DNA of 64,000 bases, taken from NCBI GenBank assembly GCA_963761035.1, contig CAVXFH010000002.1:2170001-2234000 (forward strand). Direction: 5' to 3'. A model generated the notes under the pieces. The model was not told the DNA's origin and searched no databases. It saw only the letters and a list, made by a program, of their open reading frames with translations. Shown here piece by piece: positions 25,122-34,678 of the stretch. Both the position numbers and the translations under genes were made by a program. Numbering within the stretch: position 1 is the stretch's first letter; every line of letters starts with the position of its first letter. This stretch comes from JARRQJ01 sp963761035 (lineage in GTDB: Bacteria > Pseudomonadota > Gammaproteobacteria > DRLM01).

Positions 25122-25595
25122 GTGAAAAATTCGTTGTATGAGTTGCTAAGTCATCCCGATTTTGCGGAACGGGAGCTGTGGATTCGGCGGCAGGCGGCGG
25201 CTAATGAAACCCTGTTTGTCGAGGGGGACCGTGGTTCAGAGATCTATTTGATTCTTACGGGCTCGGTGAGGGTGGTTGGCAACGTAGACCTGGACGACCA
25301 GCGCACCGTCCATCCGGGGTTCAGCGATCTGGATGAGGGTCAGGTGTTCGGCGAGTTGTCTCTGTTCGACGGCGAGCCGCGTTCGGCGACCGTGATTGCC
25401 CTTACGGATTGCGAATTGGCGGTATTGGAAGGCGAAAAGCTCATGGCTTTTTTGGATGCCCATCCGGAATTGGGTTATCCCATCTTCAAGGAACTGATTC
25501 ACCTGTTGGTAGGCCGTCTCCGCCAGGCCAATCGGCGGATCTTTTCCTTATTCGCCTGGGGCCTCAAGATGCGGGGTATCGACCGGCATTTATAA
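25122..25595 (+). CDS. Stand-alone cyclic nucleotide-binding domain protein
   Basis: A 157-residue protein consisting almost wholly of one cNMP-binding beta-barrel. EGDRGSEIYLILTGSVRVV and the phosphate-cassette-like GQVFGELSLFDGEPRSATV are clear. The Crp-type helix-turn-helix is missing; the C-terminus is a helix rich in Leu and Arg (PIFKELIHLLVGRLRQANRR), so it is unlikely to bind DNA. It starts at a GTG at 25122 with weak ribosome-site support and is divergent from ugd by 172 bases. It may sense a nucleotide and act through a partner; none is evident. Function unknown. Confidence 0.82.
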   Translation: MKNSLYELLSHPDFAERELWIRRQAAANETLFVEGDRGSEIYLILTGSVRVVGNVDLDDQRTVHPGFSDLDEGQVFGELSLFDGEPRSATVIALTDCELAVLEGEKLMAFLDAHPELGYPIFKELIHLLVGRLRQANRRIFSLFAWGLKMRGIDRHL

Positions 25596-25787
25596 GGGTG
25601 CCGAGATTCTAATTGGGGTCTTGCTCATCCAGAGGGGAATTCGCTTATTTTGATCGGCCTGCCGTCGGTTCTTCTGCCGAATCGGCGGAGAACATCGGAA
25701 CTAAACCTATCAAATTGGCAAAATCTCCCGCTCGGTTACAGGGTTTTCAACGCGCGAGCGATTTTGGATCAATTGATCAGACGATCC

Positions 25788-27422
25788 CTAGGTAATAACC
25801 GTTGGCGCCTCGCGCCCGGTGCGTTCACGGATCCCGGCAATTTGATCGGCAATCCTTATCAATGGCGCCAGATACTGCTGGGTATCGTCGTGATGTCGCG
25901 TTTGATCGCGCTCATAAGATTCAATGTAAACACGCAGCGTCGCGCCCGATGTGCCGGTGCCGGACAGCCGATAAACGATGCGGGCACCGTTGTCAAAGAA
26001 GACACGCAGGCCTTGACCGCCGCTTACGCTGTGGTCCACCGGGTCGGCGTAACTGTAGTCGTCGGCCAGGGCTACGTGGTAGTTACTGAAGTGTTTGCCG
26101 GTCAGACTGCCGAGTTTGCCGGCCACGGCGCGCATGAGTTCCTCGGCGCGGGCTCCGTCCAGTTCTTCGTAGTCATGGCGCGTGTAAAAATTACGCCCAT
26201 AGCGTGCCCAGTGTTCGCGTACAATTTCCTCAACCGGTTGACGGCGTATCGCCAGGATATTGAGCCAGAACAGCACCGCCCACAGTCCGTCCTTTTCCCG
26301 CACGTGATTGGAGCCGGTGCCGAAGCTTTCCTCGCCGCATAGGGTGACTTTACCGGCATCCAGGAGGTTGCCGAAGAATTTCCAGCCGGTGGGCGTTTCA
26401 AAGCAGGGGATTCCCAAGGCCTCGGCGACTTTGTCCACCGCGGCGCTGGTAGGCATGGAACGCGCCACGCCCGCCAGGCCGTCGGCATAGCCGGGGACGC
26501 GTGTGGCGTGGGCGGTTAGGATCGCCAGGCTGTCGCTGGGCGTGACGAAGCAATTCCGTCCCAAAATCATATTGCGGTCACCGTCGCCATCGGAGGCGGC
26601 GCCGAAATCGGGAGAGCGAAAACCCCTCATGGCGGCGACCAGTTCTGTAGCGTAAGCGAGATTGGGGTCGGGATGGCCGCCGCCAAAGTCCGGGAGCGGG
26701 GTGCCGTTCATCACCGTATTGGGCGGCGCGCCCAGACGTTCCTCGAGGATGGCATGTGCATAAGGGCCGGTTACGGCGTGCATGGCGTCGAAGCGCATGG
26801 TGAACAGTCCGGAGTTGAACAAGCCGTGGATCTGATCGAAGTCGAAGAGGTGCTCCATGAGGCGTGCGTAGTCGGCTATCGGGTCGATGACTTCAACCTG
26901 CATCTCTTCGACGCGGAACGAACCTCGCGCGTCCAGCGGTACATCGGGCACGTCGCAGGTCTGGTAAGACTGTATTTCGCGGCTATGGCGGTAGATCGCC
27001 TCGGTAAGTTTCTCCGGCGCGGGGCCGCCGTTGTCCGTATTATATTTGATACCGAAGTCGCCGTCGGGACCCCCGGGATTGTGGCTGGCGGAAAGAATGA
27101 TGCCGCCGAAGGCCCGATGTTTGCGGATGACGCAGGAGGCCGCCGGCGTGGAGAGGATGCCGTCTTGACCCACCAATACCCGACCGAAACCGTTGGCCGC
27201 CGCCATTTTCAGGATTATCTGGATGGCCTCGCGATTGTTAAAGCGGCCATCGCCGCCCACTACCAGGGTTTGGTGCTGATAATCGCCCAACGAAGCGAAG
27301 ATCGCCTGGATAAAATTCTCTAGATAATGGGATTGTTGAAATACGCCGACCTTCTTGCGCAGGCCGGAGGTGCCTGGGCGTTGGTCATCGAACGGTTGGG
27401 TGGCTATAGTGCGAATCGCCAT
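25788..27422 (-). CDS. pgm: Alpha-D-glucose phosphate-specific phosphoglucomutase (PGM1-like)
   Basis: Interconverts glucose-1-phosphate and glucose-6-phosphate. The 544-residue enzyme is of the eukaryote- and cyanobacterium-like type, not E. coli Pgm. The N-terminus has DDQRPGTSGLRKKV, the phosphoserine loop is LSASHNPGGPDGDFGIKYN, the metal loop is SDGDGDRNMILG, and the sugar loop is GEESFGTGSNHVREKDG. It links glycolysis with UDP-glucose (ugd) and with the glycogen genes at 47888-57564. It is divergent from htpG by 154 bases. Confidence 0.95.
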   Translation of the reverse strand: MAIRTIATQPFDDQRPGTSGLRKKVGVFQQSHYLENFIQAIFASLGDYQHQTLVVGGDGRFNNREAIQIILKMAAANGFGRVLVGQDGILSTPAASCVIRKHRAFGGIILSASHNPGGPDGDFGIKYNTDNGGPAPEKLTEAIYRHSREIQSYQTCDVPDVPLDARGSFRVEEMQVEVIDPIADYARLMEHLFDFDQIHGLFNSGLFTMRFDAMHAVTGPYAHAILEERLGAPPNTVMNGTPLPDFGGGHPDPNLAYATELVAAMRGFRSPDFGAASDGDGDRNMILGRNCFVTPSDSLAILTAHATRVPGYADGLAGVARSMPTSAAVDKVAEALGIPCFETPTGWKFFGNLLDAGKVTLCGEESFGTGSNHVREKDGLWAVLFWLNILAIRRQPVEEIVREHWARYGRNFYTRHDYEELDGARAEELMRAVAGKLGSLTGKHFSNYHVALADDYSYADPVDHSVSGGQGLRVFFDNGARIVYRLSGTGTSGATLRVYIESYERDQTRHHDDTQQYLAPLIRIADQIAGIRERTGREAPTVIT

Positions 27423-27490
27423 GGTGCCCTAATCTAACCGATGCGGGTGTTGAGGAGAAGGGGTAGGCTTATCCCAAGAGGCTGCGTTGC

Positions 27491-27518
27491 CTTGAAATCG
27501 GGTTTTCCAGCCCCATAA
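27491..27518 (+). promoter_or_regulatory. Sigma-32 heat-shock promoter of htpG
   Basis: CTTGAAA (27491-27497), a 13-base spacer, then CCCCATAA (27511-27518) match the RpoH consensus CTTGAAA-N13/14-CCCCATNT almost exactly. The htpG ATG is 58 bases further on, with the ribosome site AGAGGA at 27563-27568. The fit to a chaperone gene makes chance very unlikely. Confidence 0.93.
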
Positions 27519-27576
27519 CAAAGGCTATCTTCCGACAAGAGAAGATCATCCCGAAGTATTTAAGAGGAATCGTACA

Positions 27577-29454
27577 ATGACGGTTGCCGCGCACAAGGAG
27601 ACCTTGGATTTTCAAGCCGAGGTCCGTCAACTTCTGAAGTTGATGATTCACTCCTTATATTCCAACAAGGAAATATTTCTCCGCGAAATGATTTCCAACG
27701 CCTCCGACGCCTGTGACAAGCTGCGCTTCGAGTCTCTGAGCGATGACGGCCTTTACGAGGGCGACACCGACCTCCGCATTCGCGTTTCTTTCGACAAAGA
27801 CCAACGCACCGTGACCGTGAGCGACAATGGTATCGGCATGAGCCGTACTGAGGTCATGGAAAATCTGGGGACCATTGCCAAATCGGGGACACGCCAGTTC
27901 CTGGAATCCCTGAGTGTGGAACAGGTCAAGGATACCAATCTGGTCGGTCAATTCGGAGTCGGATTCTATTCGGGTTTCGTGGTAGCCGACAGAATAACGG
28001 TGTTGACCCGGCGCGCGGGCTTGGGAGCCGAACACGGAGTGCGCTGGGAATCGGATGGCGAGGGCAGTTACGTTGTGGAGACCGCGGAGAAGACCGAACG
28101 CGGTACCGAGGTGACCTTGCATCTGCGTAAGGACGAAGATGAATTCCTCGATGGTTTCCGTCTGCGCAATATTATCCGCAAATATTCCGACCATATCGCC
28201 CTGCCTATCGTCATGAAACTGGATGACAAGAACGAGGACGAGACCGTCAATCGCGCCTCGGCGTTGTGGGCGCGGCCCAAGAAAGACATCGCTGAAGAGG
28301 AGTATCATGAATTTTACAAGCATGTCGGCCATGACTTCGAAGATCCGCTCGCCTATATCCATAATCAAGTAGAAGGGCGGCAGTCCTATACCACCCTGTT
28401 TTATGTACCGCAGCGAGCCCCCTTCGATCTGTGGGATCGCCAACAACGCCATGGCATCAAGCTCTATGTGCGTCGAGTATTTATCATGGACGCCTCGGAA
28501 CAGTTGTTGCCCAATTATTTGCGTTTCGTACGCGGCGTGGTGGACTCCGACGATCTTCCGCTGAACGTGTCGCGTGAAATTCTGCAGCATAACCGCACGG
28601 TAGAAACCATCCGCGGTGCCTCCGTGAAAAAGATCCTGGGGTTGTTGGAAGACCTAGCGAAAAATGACCAGGACAAGTACCGTAAATTTTGGCAGGAATT
28701 CGGACGAGTGCTGAAAGAAGGGCCCGCGGAAGATTTCGCAAATCGGGAACGAATCGCCAAGCTGCTGCGCTTTGCCACCACGCATAGCGACGGCGAGGAG
28801 CAGACCGTATCTCTCGACGATTACATCGCGAGAATGAAAGAGGGCCAGGATAAGATCTATTACATCAGCGGCGAGACCTTCGCCGCCGCCAAAAACAGTC
28901 CGCACCTGGAGGTGTTCCGCAAGCAGGGCATTGAGGTCTTGCTGCTGTCGGATCGTATCGACGAATGGCTGGTGGGCAATCTGCCGAAGGTTGACGACAA
29001 AGCGCTGCAGTCGGTGGCCAAAGGCACCCTGGATCTCGGCACGCTGGAAGATAAGGACAGTGTCGAGGAAATCAAAAAGGCCGAGGAACAGTTCCAGAGT
29101 TTACTGGGCCGCATGAAGAAGGTGCTTGGCGATAAGGTCAAGGAGGTACGCATCAGTCACCGCCTTACACAATCGCCGGCCTGTCTCGTGGTGGAAGAAC
29201 ACGACATGGGTACGAGCCTACGCAACCTGCTCAAGGCGGCAGGCCACGATATTCCCACGGTCGTTCCCATTATCGAAATCAATCCCCGCCATTCTTTGGT
29301 CGCGCGCTTGAACGACGAACAGGACGCACAGCGGTTCGAGGATTGGGTGACCATTCTCTTCGATCAAGCCCTCTTGGCGGAGGGCGGACAACTGGAGGAT
29401 CCGGCCGGCTTTGTCCGCCGGCTGAATGATTTGCTGTTGCTGCTCAGTCATTGA
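27577..29454 (+). CDS. htpG: Molecular chaperone HtpG (bacterial Hsp90)
   Basis: An ATP-driven dimeric chaperone in the cytoplasm. At 625 residues it is full length. The GHKL ATPase motifs are seen: EIFLREMISNASDACDKLR, DNGIGMSRTEV and GQFGVGFYSGF. The middle domain has LPLNVSREILQHNRT, and the C-terminal dimerisation domain is complete. The promoter at 27491-27518 shows RpoH control. Its only unusual neighbour is the divergent pgm gene. Confidence 0.97.
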   Translation: MTVAAHKETLDFQAEVRQLLKLMIHSLYSNKEIFLREMISNASDACDKLRFESLSDDGLYEGDTDLRIRVSFDKDQRTVTVSDNGIGMSRTEVMENLGTIAKSGTRQFLESLSVEQVKDTNLVGQFGVGFYSGFVVADRITVLTRRAGLGAEHGVRWESDGEGSYVVETAEKTERGTEVTLHLRKDEDEFLDGFRLRNIIRKYSDHIALPIVMKLDDKNEDETVNRASALWARPKKDIAEEEYHEFYKHVGHDFEDPLAYIHNQVEGRQSYTTLFYVPQRAPFDLWDRQQRHGIKLYVRRVFIMDASEQLLPNYLRFVRGVVDSDDLPLNVSREILQHNRTVETIRGASVKKILGLLEDLAKNDQDKYRKFWQEFGRVLKEGPAEDFANRERIAKLLRFATTHSDGEEQTVSLDDYIARMKEGQDKIYYISGETFAAAKNSPHLEVFRKQGIEVLLLSDRIDEWLVGNLPKVDDKALQSVAKGTLDLGTLEDKDSVEEIKKAEEQFQSLLGRMKKVLGDKVKEVRISHRLTQSPACLVVEEHDMGTSLRNLLKAAGHDIPTVVPIIEINPRHSLVARLNDEQDAQRFEDWVTILFDQALLAEGGQLEDPAGFVRRLNDLLLLLSH

Positions 29455-29607
29455 AGCAGGCAAATTGTACGGACGGGAAGGATAGGGATATTCGGTTTGT
29501 AAGGACAGGGCGGCGACATTCTAAACGGGATGTCGCCGCCTTCTCTTGAGCGGATAGCAAGAGCGTCTGGCTCGCTTTGCCGTGGGGTCTCAAACGCGGA
29601 GGGGGAG

Positions 29608-30048
29608 ATGGCAGTACCGGTAACACCGCTATTGGCTGCGGACATCATCATTGAATTGGTGGATCGCCCGGATCGGCCCATCGTGCTCATCGAACGCAAG
29701 AACCCGCCCTATGGCTGGGCGTTGCCCGGCGGTTTTGTGGACGTGGGCGAGCGCCTGGAACAGGCGGCGGTACGCGAGGCTTGGGAAGAGACCAGTTTGC
29801 AGGTGAACCTCATGACCTTGCTGGGTTGTTATTCCGCCCCGCGGCGCGATCCGCGCGGTCATACCGTGAGCGCGGTCTATGTGGCCGAGGCGCGCGGCGA
29901 ACCCGAGGCGCGGGATGACGCCAAGCAACTGGCCTTATACGCCCTGGATGCCTTGCCCGTCACTTTGGCCTTCGACCACGCGGAGATCTTGGCGGATTAT
30001 GCGCGGTTTCGCTGCGATGGCCGGGCAGCTCCATTGCGATTTTTTTAA
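29608..30048 (+). CDS. Nudix hydrolase
   Basis: A 146-residue Nudix-fold pyrophosphohydrolase. The box GFVDVGERLEQAAVREAWEE follows GX5EX7REUXEE, although the usual glycine after EE is replaced (EETSL). I chose the ATG at 29608 because GGAGGGGGA lies just before it; an open frame from 29530 would add 26 residues without conservation. The family removes nucleoside diphosphates linked to various groups; ADP-ribose or oxidised nucleotides are possible substrates and cannot be told apart. It is 77 bases before hemH on the same strand. Confidence 0.88.
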   Translation: MAVPVTPLLAADIIIELVDRPDRPIVLIERKNPPYGWALPGGFVDVGERLEQAAVREAWEETSLQVNLMTLLGCYSAPRRDPRGHTVSAVYVAEARGEPEARDDAKQLALYALDALPVTLAFDHAEILADYARFRCDGRAAPLRFF

Positions 30049-30124
30049 TGATGGCGTTTTGCCGCTGGCCCCTGGGCGCGGCTTCGGTATACTTGCTCGC
30101 CAGAGAGACAGTGATGGACTGAGC

Positions 30125-31237
30125 ATGGGCGGATACAGCGGCGAACAGGATCACCGCCACGACTCGACGGCGTCGTTGGGCGTATTGTTGGTCAATCTGG
30201 GTTCTCCCGACGAACCAACTACCGCGGCGGTGCGCCGCTATCTCGCGGAGTTTTTGTGGGACCCGCGGGTGGTAGAGATTCCCCGTCCGCTGTGGTGGTT
30301 GATATTGCACGGTGTGGTGTTGCGGCTCAGGCCGCGTCGTTCGGCCCACGCTTATCAACGGGTGTGGACCGAGCAAGGCTCGCCGCTATTGGTCATCTCC
30401 CGGGCGCAGGCGCGCGCGTTGCAGTGCGAGTTAGCGGCCCGTTACGGCGAGCGGGTGCACGTGGCGTTGGCCATGCGCTACGGCAATCCCTCCATCAAGG
30501 CGGGACTTGCCCAATTGCGCGCTGTCAAGACCCGCCGTATCGTGATATTGCCGCTCTATCCCCAATATTCCGCCGCCACCACCGGGACGGTATTTGATGC
30601 GGTAAGTGATGTACTCAGGACTTGGCGTTGGGTGCCGGAACTGCGCTTCATCACGCATTACCATGACGACGTCGGCTATCTCGCGGCACTGACCAACAGC
30701 ATACACGAAAGTTGGCGACTACATGGCCAGGCGGGACGCTTGTTGTTTTCCTTTCACGGCATGCCTCAGCGTACCTTGCTGGCCGGCGATCCCTATTATT
30801 GTCATTGTCAAAAGACCGCGCGTTTGATTGCGGAACGGTTGGGCCTGCCGCAAGAGCGTTGGGCGCTGACCTTCCAATCGCGTTTCGGCCGCGCCGAGTG
30901 GCTGCAACCCTACACTGACAAGACCCTGCGTCACTGGGCCCGGCAAGGCGTAAAGCGCGTGGACGTGGTATGCCCCGGGTTTGCAGCGGATTGCCTGGAA
31001 ACCCTGGAAGAGATCGCCATGCAGAACAAGGAAAGCTTCCTCGCGTCAGGCGGAACTCGCTTGCATTACATTCCGGCCTTGAATGCGCGGCCCGACCATA
31101 TCGCGGCCTTGGTGAATATACTGGGAACTCATATCCAGGGCTGGCCCGAAGCGGCAACCGATTTTGATAGTACTGCAATACAGAATGAGGCGCAGACCAG
31201 GATGCGCCGGGCCCGGGAATTAGGGGCCGAGCAATGA
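30125..31237 (+). CDS. hemH: Ferrochelatase
   Basis: Inserts Fe2+ into protoporphyrin IX, the last step of protoheme synthesis. The 370-residue product starts at the ATG at 30125; the reading frame is open back to 29879 through the Nudix gene but has no conserved content there. Signatures are ASLGVLLVNLGSPDEP, the iron-ligand histidine in LLFSFHGMPQRTL, the DPYYCHCQKTA segment and FQSRFGRAEWLQPYTD. It is somewhat longer than E. coli HemH (320), as in many proteobacteria. No other heme gene is adjacent. Confidence 0.95.
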   Translation: MGGYSGEQDHRHDSTASLGVLLVNLGSPDEPTTAAVRRYLAEFLWDPRVVEIPRPLWWLILHGVVLRLRPRRSAHAYQRVWTEQGSPLLVISRAQARALQCELAARYGERVHVALAMRYGNPSIKAGLAQLRAVKTRRIVILPLYPQYSAATTGTVFDAVSDVLRTWRWVPELRFITHYHDDVGYLAALTNSIHESWRLHGQAGRLLFSFHGMPQRTLLAGDPYYCHCQKTARLIAERLGLPQERWALTFQSRFGRAEWLQPYTDKTLRHWARQGVKRVDVVCPGFAADCLETLEEIAMQNKESFLASGGTRLHYIPALNARPDHIAALVNILGTHIQGWPEAATDFDSTAIQNEAQTRMRRARELGAEQ

Positions 31238-31444
31238 TCTGAGCAAGATCCAGCACCGCTCTTGGATGGATGATTCCACTCTGCACCACCGCCTCTTATG
31301 CAATGGTCGGACAGGGTCGATATCTTGTACATTGGGAGGCAGTGTGTTTTGATGTGACGGATACAGTGCCTTCGTGCATTTTAGGGTGAATATGTGGTTT
31401 GCCATGTTCACTAATATCGATGGTGCTGCTTGACAAGGAATAAA

Positions 31445-33055
31445 ATGAAAAATAGAAGTTTCCGGCTGTTGGCGGCGACTCTGATGTTTGCTCCGCTGAT
31501 TTTTTGGATGGGGCAGCTCAAGGCATCCATCGATACCAAGCCAATGCTGCATCTCGACACTTTTGAATTGCATCCGGAAGTTTTCGTTACCCCAGCGGCC
31601 CTGCAGGACAATGTAGCCTTTTGGCGCCGAGTGTTCGGGGAATGGCGCTTGAATCAAGTTGTGTTGCACGATGCCGATTATCCCGCCCTGGTATATGAAG
31701 TAATCGATTTAGACGGCGAGACCGCCGAATCATTAACCTCGCGTCAATATGAGCAAATCCAATCGCGGCGCGCGGCATTGGAGAAAAGACTTGCTCATCT
31801 GGCAAAGTCCGGCGCCGATATCTCCGCTTTGTCCGATGAGGATCGTTCTTTACGTCACAATATTATCGATATCGCGGGCGAGGCGGCACTCGCCAATGCC
31901 GAGTCACGGGTGAGGGCACAACGCGGTCTGCGGGAACGCTTCCGGCAGGGCTTGGAAATAAGCGGCCGCTATGATCGGGTTTTCCGTCAGGTATTCCGGG
32001 AAGAGGGTGTGCCTGAAGACTTGGCCTATCTGCCCCATGTGGAATCTTCCTATCAGAATAAAGCCCGTTCTTCCGTTGGCGCGGCGGGTATGTGGCAGTT
32101 CACTCGTTCGGCGGGGCGGTTGTTCCTGACCGTGAATCATTCCGTAGATCAACGCATGGATCCGGTGGCGGCGGCGCGCGGCGCGGCGCGTTATCTGCAT
32201 CAGGCCTATGAGATGCTGGGTGATTGGCCCTTGGCCATTACCGCTTATAATCACGGCATACAGGGCATGCTGCGGGCCAAGGCGCGGTATGGCGCCGACT
32301 TTAATCGCATCGTGCGCGACTACGATTCCAGGACATTCGGTTTTGCCTCGCGGAATTTTTATGCGGAGTTTCTCGCGGCGCGCCAGGTCGTGATGGATCA
32401 TGAACACTACTTCCCTGAGGGTGTCGCTCTGCAACACCCGCTGGCGCTGGACAGCGTGGTCTTGGAGAGGCCCTTGCGCGCACCCGAACTTGCCAGACTT
32501 TATGCGGTTAAGCACAATGCCTTGGTCGCATTGAATCCGGCATGGACGCGCCGGGCCGCCCTGGGTAAAGTGGCCATCCCCGCCGGAATTCAGGTGTGGT
32601 TGCCGGCCGGCACCTTGAGCCGGGCGGAAGAGGGAGAACCCGCAAAGTCCGCCGCGGCGTCTCAATCCGAGGATCGGGACGATCAAGAGACTGTGGCGGC
32701 GGCAGCTACACCGGCGTCCATTTTTCACATCGTTCACGCCAACGAAAACCTGACCACCATCGCCCGGCGTTATGGGCTCAGTATCGAGACCTTGCGCGCC
32801 TTAAACGCTATGCCCGCGCATCGTGATGTGGTGCGGGTTGGCCAGAAGTTGCGGGTTCGCGATGCGGCGGAGCCAGTTGTGGGCGGTAACGACGAGAGCG
32901 ACCTGATCATCCATGTGGTGCGCAAAGGAGATACTCCCAGCGTCATCGCCGCCAGTTACGGTGTTTCCCTTAAGGATCTGCTCGTCAACAATCAATTGAC
33001 AAAACGCTCGAAGCTCCTGCCCGGCCAGCGTTTAGAGATTCCCGCCGGCCGCTAA
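31445..33055 (+). CDS. mltD: Membrane-bound lytic murein transglycosylase D-like protein with two LysM domains
   Basis: Cleaves peptidoglycan glycan strands to 1,6-anhydro products. The 536 residues start at the ATG at 31445, just after AAGGA, with an N-terminal hydrophobic signal. The SLT domain occupies about residues 165-300, with the catalytic glutamate in HVESSYQNKA and then GAAGMWQFTRSAGR and ITAYNHGIQGM. Two LysM modules lie at about 420-465 (FHIVHANENLTTIARRYGL) and 485-535 (IIHVVRKGDTPSVIAASYGV). There is no clear lipobox, unlike E. coli MltD. It is convergent with lpxH. Confidence 0.92.
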   Translation: MKNRSFRLLAATLMFAPLIFWMGQLKASIDTKPMLHLDTFELHPEVFVTPAALQDNVAFWRRVFGEWRLNQVVLHDADYPALVYEVIDLDGETAESLTSRQYEQIQSRRAALEKRLAHLAKSGADISALSDEDRSLRHNIIDIAGEAALANAESRVRAQRGLRERFRQGLEISGRYDRVFRQVFREEGVPEDLAYLPHVESSYQNKARSSVGAAGMWQFTRSAGRLFLTVNHSVDQRMDPVAAARGAARYLHQAYEMLGDWPLAITAYNHGIQGMLRAKARYGADFNRIVRDYDSRTFGFASRNFYAEFLAARQVVMDHEHYFPEGVALQHPLALDSVVLERPLRAPELARLYAVKHNALVALNPAWTRRAALGKVAIPAGIQVWLPAGTLSRAEEGEPAKSAAASQSEDRDDQETVAAAATPASIFHIVHANENLTTIARRYGLSIETLRALNAMPAHRDVVRVGQKLRVRDAAEPVVGGNDESDLIIHVVRKGDTPSVIAASYGVSLKDLLVNNQLTKRSKLLPGQRLEIPAGR

Positions 33056-33190
33056 CGATCGCCTAAAGCTCAATTGGGTTCATGAATGTCTTGGGCTAAT
33101 GGTTATTGCACTTCGGCAGAAGTCCATATCTCGCTCATTCCGCCGCTGTCGCTTATTCCGGCCAGTGCGGGTTATCGTAATAGTTAGAAG

Positions 33191-33922
33191 CTAATTGGGG
33201 AAAGTCAGGCTTTCCAAACGGCAACCGTTGATGTCGCATGACAGCGCACTGCCTTGCTTGTACCAGTCGCCCAAAACTATGCGGCGCGCGGCTTGACCGT
33301 CCAAAAAGAAGCTGTGAATCGCCGGACGGTGGGTATGTCCATGGATCAATTGGCGCACGTTATTTTCGCGCATGGATATGGCTACGGCTTGTTGATTGAC
33401 GTCCATGATCTCTTCGGGTTTGTAACGACTCCGTTCGCGGCTTTCAGCGCGATATTTTTTCGCCTCGATGATGCGTTGCTCAATGGGTAAGGCGAGAAAA
33501 GTATTTTGTGTCCGTGGATTGCGGAGATGCGTCCGAAGATTCTGATATTCCATATCGTCGGTGCACAGGGTATCGCCGTGCATAAGCAGGGTCCGTTCGC
33601 CGTTGAGTTCAATGACAGTGGGATCGGCGATCAAACGGCAACCGCTTTGTCGGGCAAAGCCGCCACCTATTAAAAAGTCGCGGTTGCCGTGCATGACATA
33701 CACCGGCACACCCGTGTCGGTGAGCTGGTATAGCCCCTCCAGTACCGGCCGATTGCCCGGCGCCACCGCGTCATCGCCCAACCACACCTCGAATAGGTCG
33801 CCGAGGATATATAAAGCGGCCGCACCGGCCGCGCGGCGGCGCAAAAATTCGAGGAACTGGGCCGTGATCGCCGGTCGCTCGTCGCTCAAATGCAGGTCGG
33901 AAATGAACAGGGTAGTTGTCAC
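33191..33922 (-). CDS. lpxH: UDP-2,3-diacylglucosamine diphosphatase
   Basis: Hydrolyses UDP-2,3-diacylglucosamine to lipid X in lipid A synthesis, at the inner face of the inner membrane. The 243-residue calcineurin-type phosphoesterase has every metal-binding motif: FISDLHLS, GDLFEVW, MHGNRDFL, MHGDTLCTDD and IHGHTHRP. It lies 25 bases after the cyclophilin gene, the frequent ppiB-lpxH pairing of gammaproteobacteria. Its presence confirms a Gram-negative outer membrane. Confidence 0.96.
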   Translation of the reverse strand: MTTTLFISDLHLSDERPAITAQFLEFLRRRAAGAAALYILGDLFEVWLGDDAVAPGNRPVLEGLYQLTDTGVPVYVMHGNRDFLIGGGFARQSGCRLIADPTVIELNGERTLLMHGDTLCTDDMEYQNLRTHLRNPRTQNTFLALPIEQRIIEAKKYRAESRERSRYKPEEIMDVNQQAVAISMRENNVRQLIHGHTHRPAIHSFFLDGQAARRIVLGDWYKQGSALSCDINGCRLESLTFPN

Positions 33923-33947
33923 AGCGGTGCTGGCGGGTAGGTGTGCG

Positions 33948-34550
33948 TCAGGGTTTATGGGCGGATTCGCCGATAATCGTGGCCTTTTCGATGATCACAG
34001 TTTGGCGGGGCACATCCTTGGCGAAGGGCCCACCGGCACCGGTCGGTGTCTTGGCAATTTTATCCGCGACGTCCATACCTTCCACGACCGTGCCGAAAAC
34101 CGCATAGCCCCAGCCCTGGGGCGTGGGAGCCGTGTGATTCAAAAAGTCATTATCCGCTACGTTGATGAAAAATTGCGCGGTAGCGGAGTTGGGGTCGCCA
34201 GTACGGGCCATGGCGACGGTGCCGCGGCTGTTTGCCAGACCATTGTCGGCCTCGTTGGCAATGGGTTCATGAACGGCCTTTTGCTTATAGTCCGCGGAGA
34301 AACCGCCGCCCTGGATCATGAAATTTGGGATCACCCGGTGAAAGATCGTACCGTCGTAGTGGCCTTCCCGGACATAGCGAAGAAAGTTATCCACGGTCTT
34401 CGGCGCCTTGTCATGGTTGAGTTCGATGACCATGACGCCCATATTGGTTTGGAGCCGAACCCGCGGTTGTTCGGCGGCACTGCCGGCTTGGGGGGCGACG
34501 GCGAACAAGGTGCAAATACTCAAGGCGGCGAACAGCGCATTTCTCTTCAT
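33948..34550 (-). CDS. Periplasmic peptidyl-prolyl cis-trans isomerase (cyclophilin)
   Basis: A 200-residue cyclophilin. An N-terminal signal peptide (MKRNALFAALSICTLFAVAP, cleavage likely near AGSAAEQ) sends it to the periplasm, so it resembles PpiA more than cytoplasmic PpiB. The isomerase core shows TIFHRVIPNFMIQGGGF, the SAxxQFF-type segment TAQFFINVADNDFL, and GYAVFGTVVEGMDV. It speeds proline isomerisation in exported proteins. It begins the minus-strand pair with lpxH and is divergent from gltX by 128 bases. Confidence 0.93.
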   Translation of the reverse strand: MKRNALFAALSICTLFAVAPQAGSAAEQPRVRLQTNMGVMVIELNHDKAPKTVDNFLRYVREGHYDGTIFHRVIPNFMIQGGGFSADYKQKAVHEPIANEADNGLANSRGTVAMARTGDPNSATAQFFINVADNDFLNHTAPTPQGWGYAVFGTVVEGMDVADKIAKTPTGAGGPFAKDVPRQTVIIEKATIIGESAHKP

Positions 34551-34678
34551 TGGATTGTCCTTTTCTTTTGAGACGATGACGGCGAGTGACTAATGATAAA
34601 GGGTTTGCTCCGGCCGAGAAAGCCAAATTGTCCGGGTGCCTTTGTAGAGAGCCCTGGATTCCGCTACCATGCTGCGCC

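Noticed and set aside
25596..25787. Terminator between the cNMP-binding gene and pgm
   Set aside because: Only a short TGCCGA/TCGGCG dyad is seen, without a T-run on either strand.
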